This document shows positions 28,454 through 37,061 of a DNA stretch of 64,000 nt, piece by piece. The notes under the pieces were generated by a model. It worked only from the letters and a program-made list of their open reading frames with translations, did no database searches and was not told the DNA's origin. Both the position numbers and the translations under genes were made by a program. This DNA comes from Bacteroidales bacterium UBA1680 (GTDB lineage: Bacteria; Bacteroidota; Bacteroidia; Bacteroidales; UBA932): NCBI GenBank assembly GCA_002320605.1, contig DCKG01000030.1, positions 47,337 through 111,336 of the forward strand, written 5' to 3'. Position 1 is the first letter of the stretch, and each line of letters opens with the position of its first letter.

Positions 28454-28924
28454 ATGAATATAAAAGCTTTATTTCCTGGGTCGTTCGACCCTTTCACCTC
28501 TGGCCATCTGGACATTCTCAAGAGGGCTCTGACAATATTCGACGAAGTCGTGGTGGCTGTCGGCGTGAATCAGGATAAAAGGGGGTTCTATGCGATGGAG
28601 CAGCGGGAAGACATCATCCGTCAGGCGGTCAAAGGTCTTGATGGGGTTTCTATAATATCTTACGATGGCCTCACCGTGGATGTCTGCAGGCAGTTAGGCA
28701 TCAGGCACGTGGTGAGAGGGGTCAGGAATATGACAGATTTCGATAACGAGCAGGCCGTGGCTGATGCCAACAGGCATCTCTATCCTGGGCTTGAGACTAT
28801 CATAATCCCGACTGCTCAGGAATATGCCCACATCTCTTCATCGGCCGTGCGCGATGTCATCCGCCATCATGGCGACACTTCGCAGTTCATCCCAGAAGGC
28901 GTCATATTGCCGGAAGCAAAATGA
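28454..28924 (+). CDS. coaD: Phosphopantetheine adenylyltransferase
   Basis: 156 residues from the ATG at 28454. The nucleotidyltransferase motif FPGSFDPFTSGHLDIL (TxGH) and the ISSSAVRD box are intact. It catalyses the fourth step of coenzyme A synthesis, making dephospho-CoA. The stop overlaps the ATG of the next gene by 4 bases (ATGA), so the thioredoxin-like gene is translationally coupled. Confidence 0.95.
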   Translation: MNIKALFPGSFDPFTSGHLDILKRALTIFDEVVVAVGVNQDKRGFYAMEQREDIIRQAVKGLDGVSIISYDGLTVDVCRQLGIRHVVRGVRNMTDFDNEQAVADANRHLYPGLETIIIPTAQEYAHISSSAVRDVIRHHGDTSQFIPEGVILPEAK

Positions 28925-30366
28925 GAAGGCTCGTATTCACAATCATAATATTCTTTCTCTCCGTTAGCGCTTTCGCACTGGAAATCGACTCTACTGCGTT
29001 TAAGGCTTTGGATGCCAAAATCGCCGAATATGTCGCCACTCTAGAGCCTGAGCCTCTGGACGTCAAGGAAAGGGAATGCGACTTCATGATAGAAAACACC
29101 AGTGACTCGCTCCTAAGGCAGTATGTTGCCATCAAGCTTTACGACCACTATCTCAATTCTCCTGTCATGGGCGATGAGGCGGTTTCAATCCACCTGACCG
29201 ACGCATGGTTCGTTCCTGCAAAAGTGAAGTTTCAGAGCGAAGCCGAACTTATGAACGCCCGGGTCTATGCCGACTTCAACCGGCAGTCGCTCCTAGGCTG
29301 CCAGGCTCCGGAACTTACTCTTTTCTCAACGGACAGCGTTGCGACTCAGGTTAGGTTCGAGCGTTATTCAGTGCTTTATTTCTATGACACTGACTGTTCT
29401 AAGTGCAAGATGGAATCGGTATTCTTGAAGCCCCTGCTGAATCGCAAGAATTACCCGATCGACTTCTATGCGGTCTATGCTGGCGTGAATAAAGGTTCGT
29501 GGCTGAAATGGATTGGGGATAAATTCAACGTGATGGCATCGGAAACCAGGATGATAAATCTCTGGGATCCAGAAGTATCTTCCGATTTCCAGATGAAATA
29601 CGGAGTGCTGAATACGCCGAAGATGTTCCTTGTCGCTCCCGGAGGAAGGATAGTGGGTAGGGGAATGGACCATAGGGCTCTGGAGCAGCTTCTGGACTTG
29701 TATTTATCGCAAGATGATTATGAATATGGCGGAGCGGAGACCACCGCTCTTTTCGACAATCTTTTCAAATCTTACGGAGACACTCTGGAGGCTGCTGACA
29801 TCCTCCATGCCGCTGATTTGGTGAAAAGCAGGACGTTGGACAAGGGTGACACGCTGTTCTTCAAGCATCTTGAAGGAGATTTGCTGTATTACCTCTCCAA
29901 TCACAAAGGGGAGGCTTGGAATGCAGGCGCTTTGGATTTTGTCAACGAATATATTCTCTCGCGTCCCGAGATATGGAGAAGCTCTGACGATACGGTGAAG
30001 GTAGTCGGCCTGGCAGAGATGATGAATGATTTGCTGTCCCGGACTCCTGTAGGAACGAGGCTCCCGAAGGATTTCCCGATTCCTGGCTGGAACAAATTCA
30101 GGAAGAAAGGGGGCTGGCTGATTTTCCACGATTCAGGCTGTCACGTATGCGAGGCTGAGCTTCAAGCTCTGGATTCTTTGCAGAGCGCTCTTCCGAAACG
30201 CTCTCGGGCAAAGGTTTTCGAAGTGGAGACCGACAAGCTCTTCGATGCGCATCCGGAAGTCATGAACATAATATTGGACACCTTCGACCTCAGCTCCATG
30301 CCATACATCATGAAAATCGGCAAGGACGGCCTCGTGGAACGGAAATATGTCACTTTCTTGAAATAA
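28921..30366 (+). CDS. Thioredoxin-like exported protein with two CXXC sites (DUF5106-like N-terminus)
   Basis: 481 residues with a signal peptide (MRRLVFTIIIFFLSVSAFA). The N-terminal helical region resembles the domain preceding AhpC/TSA-type thioredoxins in Bacteroidetes. A first thioredoxin fold has YFYDTDCSKCKMES (CSKC, around residue 160) and a cis-Pro-like NTPKMFLV; a second fold near the C-terminus has FHDSGCHVCEAE (CHVC). Two active-site-like CXXC motifs in one chain suggest a tandem thiol-disulfide relay in the periplasm. Substrate unknown. Expressed after ung and coaD. Confidence 0.8.
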   Translation: MRRLVFTIIIFFLSVSAFALEIDSTAFKALDAKIAEYVATLEPEPLDVKERECDFMIENTSDSLLRQYVAIKLYDHYLNSPVMGDEAVSIHLTDAWFVPAKVKFQSEAELMNARVYADFNRQSLLGCQAPELTLFSTDSVATQVRFERYSVLYFYDTDCSKCKMESVFLKPLLNRKNYPIDFYAVYAGVNKGSWLKWIGDKFNVMASETRMINLWDPEVSSDFQMKYGVLNTPKMFLVAPGGRIVGRGMDHRALEQLLDLYLSQDDYEYGGAETTALFDNLFKSYGDTLEAADILHAADLVKSRTLDKGDTLFFKHLEGDLLYYLSNHKGEAWNAGALDFVNEYILSRPEIWRSSDDTVKVVGLAEMMNDLLSRTPVGTRLPKDFPIPGWNKFRKKGGWLIFHDSGCHVCEAELQALDSLQSALPKRSRAKVFEVETDKLFDAHPEVMNIILDTFDLSSMPYIMKIGKDGLVERKYVTFLK

Positions 30367-30393
30367 GCATATTCAAGAAAAATATTGGTGATT

Positions 30394-32217
30394 TCAATTA
30401 GTGAAGTCGTAATATTCCATCACGTCCTCTCCTTGCTTGAAGCGAACCTCCTTCACATAGCTTATTTTCTGCTTCCCATTGAAGGCGGCAGCCTTTATGG
30501 TCGTGGCATCGCCTCTGACCCTGAAGGGTTTAGCGTAAGCGGCAGATGCTGCGCTGGGATCCGAACCGTCCAGCGTATACCTAACGGTAGCTGAAGGGTT
30601 CTCGCTGTCCATTGTTACCTCCCCTGCGACGATCATGACCTCAGGGGCATCATGCAAGTCATACGCTTGAATGTCTCTGCTTCGTAGCCCGGCTAGTTGC
30701 TGCCCGATGCGATTTTTGAAGTCATCCCATGACGCTCCTTCTTCTGGCGACCATCCTTTTTCGGCGATTGCAAGCAATCTTGGGAACATCATATATTCCA
30801 GGTGCTTCTCGGTAGGAATGTATTCCGTCCATGCGCATCCTTGAACCCCAATGACATTCCCCATGTTCTCTGGTCGGATGCATTCAACAGTATCAGGAGC
30901 GACATCCTTTCCCTCGACGAGGCTTTCATTGAATGCAGCGCGTTCAGGACTAATGGGCTGCGGATCGAAAATGAACATTTTCTTTAATGGAGAATATCCG
31001 TACATCGCCTTTTTCTCTTCTTTCGGCGAAGCCTGATACCAGTCGAAATAAAGGATTTCACCAGGAGTCATTACTGTGCGCAATCCTCTGTTTGCCGCCC
31101 GGATGCCTCCTTTTTCGCCTCTGTATGAATATACGATCGAGGAACTGGACAGATCTTCATTTTTGAGGATTTCGTCCCATCCGCCCATTACCCTGCCATG
31201 ACCGTTGAGGAATTTCTGCAATCGGCTTATCATGTAGCATTGAAGGTCGTCGTAAGAAGTCATTCCTTCTTTCTCCATCAAGGCCTTGCATGCGTTGCAA
31301 TCATGCCAAGCATGTTTTCTCGCCTCATCTCCGCCAATGATTATCTCCTTTGAAGGAAAGAGTTCCATCACCTCAGCCAATACGCTTTCGGCGAAGTCGT
31401 AAACTTTTTCATTGGCAGGGCAGAATTCTCCATTGCCGTATTGCGTATCAGTGCAATTGAGTTCAGGATAACCGACAAATACAGGATCCGAGTGTGCGGG
31501 AAATTCTATTTCTGGAATGACGTTAATATATCGCTCCTCTGCATACCTGACTATTTCGCGAATATCGTCTTTCGTGTAATAGCCTCCGTATGCTCCGGGA
31601 GTGTCTTTCGTGCAGAAATACCTTTTATCCAGTTTCCACCATCCGTCCCAGTCTTCCATCACTCTGTAAGCCCCAAGTTCTGTCAGCTTAGGGTATGAGT
31701 CAATCTGCAACCTCCATCCTCCATTGTCCGTTAAGTGAAGATGAAACTGGTTAAGTTTGTAATATGCCATTTCGTCCAGGATTTTCAGTATTTCTTCTTT
31801 TGAGAAGAAATGGCGCGAGACATCCAAGTGAATGCCTCTGTACTCAAAGCGAGGATAGTCTGTAATGTTTGCGCACCGTACTCCGTTGCTGTCTGTGAGC
31901 TGCTTTACTGTCTGCATTCCATAGAAAAGCCCGGTATCGGTTGCCGCTTTTATTGAAATGCCTGTCTTTGTCACATTCAATACGTATCCTTCGCGTCCTA
32001 GAGTTTCTCTTAAAGAAGGGTCAAGATTGGTTTCGGCGCTGGACGCAGTCGCATCCTTTTCTTTGGTCTTGAAATATCCTTTGTGGAATTCTGCAGTTGC
32101 CGGCCTTGGGACGACTGAGACAACGCCCTCTTTCTTGCTGGAGATCTCTTCCGTGCAAGAAAAAAGAGTCAGAAGGGAAAGCAGGGACAATGAAGCCAAG
32201 CCTGATTTGTTAAGCAT
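30394..32217 (-). CDS. GH20 beta-N-acetylhexosaminidase (lipoprotein)
   Basis: 607 residues. The lipoprotein signal ends LTLFSC (Cys21). GH20b-like N-terminal domain (VVPRPATAEFHKGYF), catalytic TIM barrel beginning YRGIHLDVSRHFF and the Asp-Glu pair D297-E298 in IIIGGDEARKHAW; the C-terminus has a chitobiase-type module (VRYTLDGSDPSAAS). It releases terminal GlcNAc or GalNAc by substrate-assisted catalysis. It is the last gene of the minus-strand enzyme operon of the polysaccharide utilization locus and follows the DUF4091 gene after 8 bases. Confidence 0.93.
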   Translation of the reverse strand: MLNKSGLASLSLLSLLTLFSCTEEISSKKEGVVSVVPRPATAEFHKGYFKTKEKDATASSAETNLDPSLRETLGREGYVLNVTKTGISIKAATDTGLFYGMQTVKQLTDSNGVRCANITDYPRFEYRGIHLDVSRHFFSKEEILKILDEMAYYKLNQFHLHLTDNGGWRLQIDSYPKLTELGAYRVMEDWDGWWKLDKRYFCTKDTPGAYGGYYTKDDIREIVRYAEERYINVIPEIEFPAHSDPVFVGYPELNCTDTQYGNGEFCPANEKVYDFAESVLAEVMELFPSKEIIIGGDEARKHAWHDCNACKALMEKEGMTSYDDLQCYMISRLQKFLNGHGRVMGGWDEILKNEDLSSSSIVYSYRGEKGGIRAANRGLRTVMTPGEILYFDWYQASPKEEKKAMYGYSPLKKMFIFDPQPISPERAAFNESLVEGKDVAPDTVECIRPENMGNVIGVQGCAWTEYIPTEKHLEYMMFPRLLAIAEKGWSPEEGASWDDFKNRIGQQLAGLRSRDIQAYDLHDAPEVMIVAGEVTMDSENPSATVRYTLDGSDPSAASAAYAKPFRVRGDATTIKAAAFNGKQKISYVKEVRFKQGEDVMEYYDFTN

Positions 32218-32225
32218 AAGACTTA

Positions 32226-34508
32226 TTATTTGCCAGAGAGATAGTCGAGAATAGCCTTTCTGCCCGCACGGAAAGCTGCGATGTCAGTGGTGTAATTCCA
32301 TGTGTCCGTCACGATGCTCCGGCACATTGCATCGGATTCAGCCTTAGACTTTTGCCCAACCATTTTCAGCAGTTCGTAATCTCTGATACCATCGCGCATC
32401 GCACTCAGGCGTATGGAAGGATAGACTTTCTTGTTCCCTGGCCAGATAATCCACATGTCGCCTCCGATGAACTCGCCGTAAGCATCCTTCCATGGATTCT
32501 CCGATGGGGCTCCATGCCAGTAATTCAGGCCCCAGTGCAGGAAGCCAACGGTGTTGTAGCGATAGTTCAGCCAATGAGTCAGTCTCGTTTTTATGAGCGG
32601 GATTCTTATGAATCTGTTGAGCCCGTTACCCTGCGGTCCCATGGCGCAATATATCCATGGTCTCTGTTTATCAGTATATTCATATCCTTCCTCTCCTTCA
32701 AGCACATCTATGCACGGGCATGGTACATCCAGATACTCGTCTGTGATTTTATGCGTTCCCAGCGGGTCCATTATTTTGATTTCAGGGCCTCCTTTTTTGA
32801 TGTAAGAAGCAACTCTCATATAGGCAGGGGCTGTTTTATCGTTAGGCTCGTCGCAAAGAGTCTGCAGATAGACATCCAGGTAAGTCCTCCCGTCGGGAAG
32901 GGAATGTGACTTGAGATATTTCTCCAGAGCCTGGAAATACAGCCTGAGGTACATCTCGACTTCGGGACTGTACTGGTCGCGCTGGTCCACATAGGTCCAG
33001 ACCGGAGAATAAGTCCCGTCTCCATTATCGGTGCATTTGGGAGAGCCATCATCATTCAGTTCAATCCCCAGCATCACAAGGAGTCCGTCAGTCTTGTCTT
33101 TGGCGTTGGCGATTATGTTTGGCCCCTGAACATAGTGAAGGTCAGGGCATGCTCTGTAATACATCTCGATTTCTCTTCCCAGCGTGCTGAAGTCGGCATT
33201 CATTTCCCATTCCCCAGAAGCGTTTTTTACGAGCCTCCTTCCTGTGTAATAGGTCTGATAGTATTGAGAGTTGAAGCTGTTTTGCCCGTACTTGCTTACA
33301 AACGGCACGATGACCTTCTCGATCAAATCATAATTGGCGTACATCTCGTTCTCTTTGCCGTTATTCATCGCTTTCAGGTCTCCGTTAATCCATTGCATGA
33401 TGTCCAAAGTCTGTTTCTCAGGCAATGTGACATCGTAGATTTCCACAGTGAATGGGAGTTTGCCGCTGTCGTAGCCTTGTATTTTGGCAATTCCTTCATA
33501 TATTCCTGCTGGTGCGTCACGAGGAATGTCGAATTCTGCCCAGAAAGCAGTTTGGTTGCCGTTCGGAAGATCGACGGTCCAATCCTCAAGAGGCATCAAG
33601 GCATCAGGAATGAGAAGCTGCTCTTGCGGATACCTGTCGGGAGCTGCCCCTCCCGCCCATTGGTCCCAGTGAGGAGTGCACTTGACGTTTCTCACCCAAT
33701 GGAGTTCGGGGTTGATGGCTATGCCAGTTTCGCCTTTCAGGGCGAATTGCGTGATGGATGGCGTTATTGTGCCTTCGTCTTTGTCGCAATATACCATTAT
33801 CTGCACTGTGGCTGTCTCTCCTCTTGCCACGCGAATGGTGTCGGTCTCGAACGGATGATCTTCGAAAGTCGTAGGTTTTATGAGGGCGTCAACCTGTTCC
33901 AGCCAAATATCTCCATGAATCAGGGCTGTGACTGATGTGGCAGCGTCACCTGCTTTTGCCGTGATTGTCGCATAACCACTTTTTTTGCCAGTGACGACCC
34001 CTGCTGCATCAACCGTGGCGACCGATTCGTCTGACGATGTCCATACAGGTGCGTCCGTCGAATTCGAAGGGTATACCGTGGCTTTGACTGACTCTTTCTT
34101 TCCAACGTTGATGCGCAATTGCCTGACATCGAATTTCAGGCTATCGGCAGGTATTCTTGAGTCGATCACTGTTACATGACAGATGCCCGTTTTGCCTCCG
34201 GCTGAAGCTTTAACATCAGTTTCGCCTATGCCGAGGCCTGTCACGATTCCTTCCTGCGTTACGCTCGCGATATTCGAATCTTCGACTGTCCATGCAATTG
34301 GACTGCTTGTGGATGCATTCCATTTGCTTATTCTTGTCCGGATAGTCGCAGCATCCCCTTTTTTTATCGTAAGAGATGATGGAGACATGACGATGCCCTG
34401 CACTTCTTGCGTCTTGGCGTTGAGGTCGTCTGTTTCCACTTTACATCCCCCTAAGGCAGCAGCTGTAAGGATCAGCACTGCGTATGTCATGGAAAAGCCT
34501 TTAGTCAT
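32226..34508 (-). CDS. DUF4091 / GH123-like glycoside hydrolase with Ig-like Big_2 domains (lipoprotein)
   Basis: 760 residues. Lipobox near Cys22 (AAALGGC). Two bacterial Ig-like (Big_2) domains follow (SPSSLTIKKGDAATI...; VTGLGIGETDVKAS; RQLRINVGKKESVKATV...), then a beta-sandwich, and a TIM-barrel-like DUF4091 region with the Asp-Glu pair in TLCDEPNDKT (around residue 555) and a Trp-rich end (GFLHWGLNYW). GH123 enzymes, the closest characterised group, are beta-N-acetylgalactosaminidases that use an Asp-Glu pair. The Big_2 spacers would hold the enzyme away from the surface. Substrate is inferred only. Confidence 0.75.
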   Translation of the reverse strand: MTKGFSMTYAVLILTAAALGGCKVETDDLNAKTQEVQGIVMSPSSLTIKKGDAATIRTRISKWNASTSSPIAWTVEDSNIASVTQEGIVTGLGIGETDVKASAGGKTGICHVTVIDSRIPADSLKFDVRQLRINVGKKESVKATVYPSNSTDAPVWTSSDESVATVDAAGVVTGKKSGYATITAKAGDAATSVTALIHGDIWLEQVDALIKPTTFEDHPFETDTIRVARGETATVQIMVYCDKDEGTITPSITQFALKGETGIAINPELHWVRNVKCTPHWDQWAGGAAPDRYPQEQLLIPDALMPLEDWTVDLPNGNQTAFWAEFDIPRDAPAGIYEGIAKIQGYDSGKLPFTVEIYDVTLPEKQTLDIMQWINGDLKAMNNGKENEMYANYDLIEKVIVPFVSKYGQNSFNSQYYQTYYTGRRLVKNASGEWEMNADFSTLGREIEMYYRACPDLHYVQGPNIIANAKDKTDGLLVMLGIELNDDGSPKCTDNGDGTYSPVWTYVDQRDQYSPEVEMYLRLYFQALEKYLKSHSLPDGRTYLDVYLQTLCDEPNDKTAPAYMRVASYIKKGGPEIKIMDPLGTHKITDEYLDVPCPCIDVLEGEEGYEYTDKQRPWIYCAMGPQGNGLNRFIRIPLIKTRLTHWLNYRYNTVGFLHWGLNYWHGAPSENPWKDAYGEFIGGDMWIIWPGNKKVYPSIRLSAMRDGIRDYELLKMVGQKSKAESDAMCRSIVTDTWNYTTDIAAFRAGRKAILDYLSGK

Positions 34509-34521
34509 GATATCTGTGGTT

Positions 34522-36774
34522 TTATTCTATGCTATATTCTACATTAGCCGGATTGTCAATGGTGAATTGGCTTCCTGTGCCTTGGATTTTTTCTCCATTC
34601 ACGGAGAATCCTGTGATTTTCATCCCGATGATGGAGCTTCCTTTCGTGTATATTGTAAGGGCTGGGTAGTTCCCTGCCTTTTTGCTCGTAACGGTTATAT
34701 TCTTGAGGGTAATGTTATCCATCACTACTTTAGGAGTGCCGCCATATTGACGTATGGAAACAGCCCTTCCGGAAGGATCAATGTCGTCGAAAGTCAGATT
34801 CTCAGCCGTGACATCTGATATTCTTGCCGGAGGATTACTCCCGCTCCACAGGTCGCTGCTGCCATCGCTGCCCTGGCCTATCGCGAAAGCGGCGCGCAAA
34901 TCATCTGAAAGTCCCCTGGCATGCTGAAGGAAGGTGCAATTGCGTACGATGATGTCGTGCAGGCGACCGGGATACAGTAATATGTTTCCTGCTTCAGGCC
35001 CCACCACGACTCCTCTTGCATAATCTGGCCATACAAGATTGTCGTGTATGCTTACATTGCTTACATCTGTGATAGGAGTGACGATAAAACGGCATTTAAG
35101 CGTGATGCAGTCATCGTAGGTGCGGATGAAGCAGTCGCTGATGTCAACTCCTGTGCAGCTTACGATGTCGATCCCATCCCCGTTGAGTTCCCAGCTTATC
35201 ATGTTGACCCCCTTTATCGTGACTCCATCTGTGCTAGTGACGCACAAATTCCAGCCGGGGCTGTCGATCATGGTAATGTCGCTGATTTTTAAGGCGGAGA
35301 CTGTAGAGTCTGAACTATTGCAGCGTATGAGCATGTTTCCCCAGCTGTACTGTGCGTCGCCCCAATGTTTCAATTTCGCTCCGCTCAGAACCCCGTGGCC
35401 GGCTATAGCCACGTTGCTTCCATTGGCAACTACATTCCCATAAACGATTGCTCCATAGTCAATATATAAGGTCTGCCCGGAGTTCAAAGTAATAGTGCCT
35501 GCATCGTGTTCTCCAGGACCATAATATTTTACAGATGAAGAGCTGGCAGATGGCTTGTTTGCGTCTGGCCTATATCCATAGAGGAACAGATTGTGCTGTC
35601 GGTCTCCGTCGAACTCTAAGCTAACTTTATGCATTTCATAGGATGGAATGATGAATTCAATAGTATTCCCTTCTATGGCTGTGGCTGAGATTCCGTATTT
35701 GCTTGGACGTATCTGCGCAGACGAGAATTGCCCGTCAAGTTTCTTGACTCGTAACTTAACTGGCTCTGCAAAAGGATTCTCGAAAATGCAGTAAGACATT
35801 GTGTCTCGCTTAGTCTTTGAATTGTTCCAGTCATTCCACATCTCGGTATGTTTAGCGGCATTGGAACAGAGAGCCTCCCTTACAGTCATTTCTTCCCAAG
35901 TCCCGTTGTTCTCTACTAGCACGGAGTAATGCTTGCTTGCTTCTTCTTCCCCTGCAATGAATGTCCTGGACTTCGAAAGAATGGCTTTGCCCGTGGCTAT
36001 GTCTGAAATATTACAGCTGACAGTATAGGAGTTACTCTTCTTGTAGTTTGAAAAGTCTAATGAAAACTCTGCTCTTTCCCCTTTTCCGATGCCTTGCGGC
36101 AAAGTGAATCTAGGAGATAGAGTCTGATTGTTTATGGTTATCTTGATGTCTGGCTCCCATTCTGCCTCTTGGTTCTGCATCGGCAAGACAGTTATTTCTT
36201 TCCCGGATTTGACAGTTGTGCTAACTGCATCATCCCCTTGGAGGAATGTTTCTGTCGCTGGATTCCATTTGCCCGATAGTCCTTCAATGGTGATAGATGC
36301 GTCTGCTTTAATGGCGGATGCGCCCTCCGCATTCAAGGCGATTGTGGACGTGAGAGGGAACAGAGACTGCGAAATCGTTTTCGAGGAGCTTATCGTTGAA
36401 TTTCCTACCCAGACGGATGCTCTTGTCCCAGCCGTCGCGTTGATTACGCCAATGACATAGGTTTCTGGCTTTCCTCCTGTTTCCAAGGGAAAAATGTCCA
36501 GATTGTCAAGGTTCTCGAATGCTACAGTAGAAATTTTATCTCCGGATTTGGCTTTTATCTCTGTAAGGCTGCCGATATTTTTTGCGTCCTGAATCGAAAT
36601 GCATTTCTCATTCCTGAAAACGAAAATCTTTGCTGGCCACGTGTCAACTCCCGCCATGATTCCTTGGACGGTGTCAACGTATCTGTATTCAACGCCCACA
36701 GCTTTGTCGTTGCTGCAAGATACCATGGCGAAGATGGCTGCCAATAGTGTTTTTGCTGATGTTGAGCAACTCAT
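34522..36774 (-). CDS. Right-handed beta-helix glycoside hydrolase, GH28/GH49-like (lipoprotein)
   Basis: 750 residues, lipobox ending FAMVSC. The N-terminal 330 residues are beta-rich, and a GH49/GH28-type lead-in (FDGDRQHNLFLYGY, GQTLYIDYGAIVYGNV) precedes repeated beta-helix coils. Acid pairs typical of the active site are in NGDGIDIV and TYDDCITLK, with NMLIRC and ARGVVVGPEAGN in the expected order. It likely hydrolyses a polysaccharide backbone or side chain; whether pectic or not cannot be said. First gene of the minus-strand enzyme operon, divergent from the PUL transport genes. Confidence 0.7.
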   Translation of the reverse strand: MSCSTSAKTLLAAIFAMVSCSNDKAVGVEYRYVDTVQGIMAGVDTWPAKIFVFRNEKCISIQDAKNIGSLTEIKAKSGDKISTVAFENLDNLDIFPLETGGKPETYVIGVINATAGTRASVWVGNSTISSSKTISQSLFPLTSTIALNAEGASAIKADASITIEGLSGKWNPATETFLQGDDAVSTTVKSGKEITVLPMQNQEAEWEPDIKITINNQTLSPRFTLPQGIGKGERAEFSLDFSNYKKSNSYTVSCNISDIATGKAILSKSRTFIAGEEEASKHYSVLVENNGTWEEMTVREALCSNAAKHTEMWNDWNNSKTKRDTMSYCIFENPFAEPVKLRVKKLDGQFSSAQIRPSKYGISATAIEGNTIEFIIPSYEMHKVSLEFDGDRQHNLFLYGYRPDANKPSASSSSVKYYGPGEHDAGTITLNSGQTLYIDYGAIVYGNVVANGSNVAIAGHGVLSGAKLKHWGDAQYSWGNMLIRCNSSDSTVSALKISDITMIDSPGWNLCVTSTDGVTIKGVNMISWELNGDGIDIVSCTGVDISDCFIRTYDDCITLKCRFIVTPITDVSNVSIHDNLVWPDYARGVVVGPEAGNILLYPGRLHDIIVRNCTFLQHARGLSDDLRAAFAIGQGSDGSSDLWSGSNPPARISDVTAENLTFDDIDPSGRAVSIRQYGGTPKVVMDNITLKNITVTSKKAGNYPALTIYTKGSSIIGMKITGFSVNGEKIQGTGSQFTIDNPANVEYSIE

Positions 36775-37061
36775 TTTTTATTGAGTTTAAATCGACGAAC
36801 AAAGTTAGTCTTATTAAATTTGTATAGGTGGATTTTTTAACGGATTTTTCTCCATTGCTTGAACAGAAACCGGAATTTTTTACCGTTGCATAGATGTGTC
36901 TAGGCAAGAAGGCGAAATTTTCCGTTATTTTTTCCACCTTTGATTAATTAGGAAAAAGTAAATTAGCATTGCAATTATTCGCTGGCGGAGCAATTCGTCG
37001 GAAAATGTGAGGAATTTATTATTATGTAATTGAATATTAAATTAATAACCGTTTTTTTCGT
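36775..37061. promoter_or_regulatory. Divergent PUL promoter region
   Basis: A 287-base AT-rich region between the two arms of the utilization locus. A minus-strand -7 box TAACTTTG (36800-36807) lies 26 bases before the beta-helix enzyme gene. No clean TAnnTTTG was found for the plus-strand lipoprotein gene. The HTCS regulator would be expected to bind here, but I cannot name its site. Confidence 0.45.

Noticed and set aside
33135..33935. 266-codon plus-strand frame inside the DUF4091 gene
   Set aside because: Opposite a well-supported lipoprotein enzyme; Cys- and Val-rich nonsense composition.
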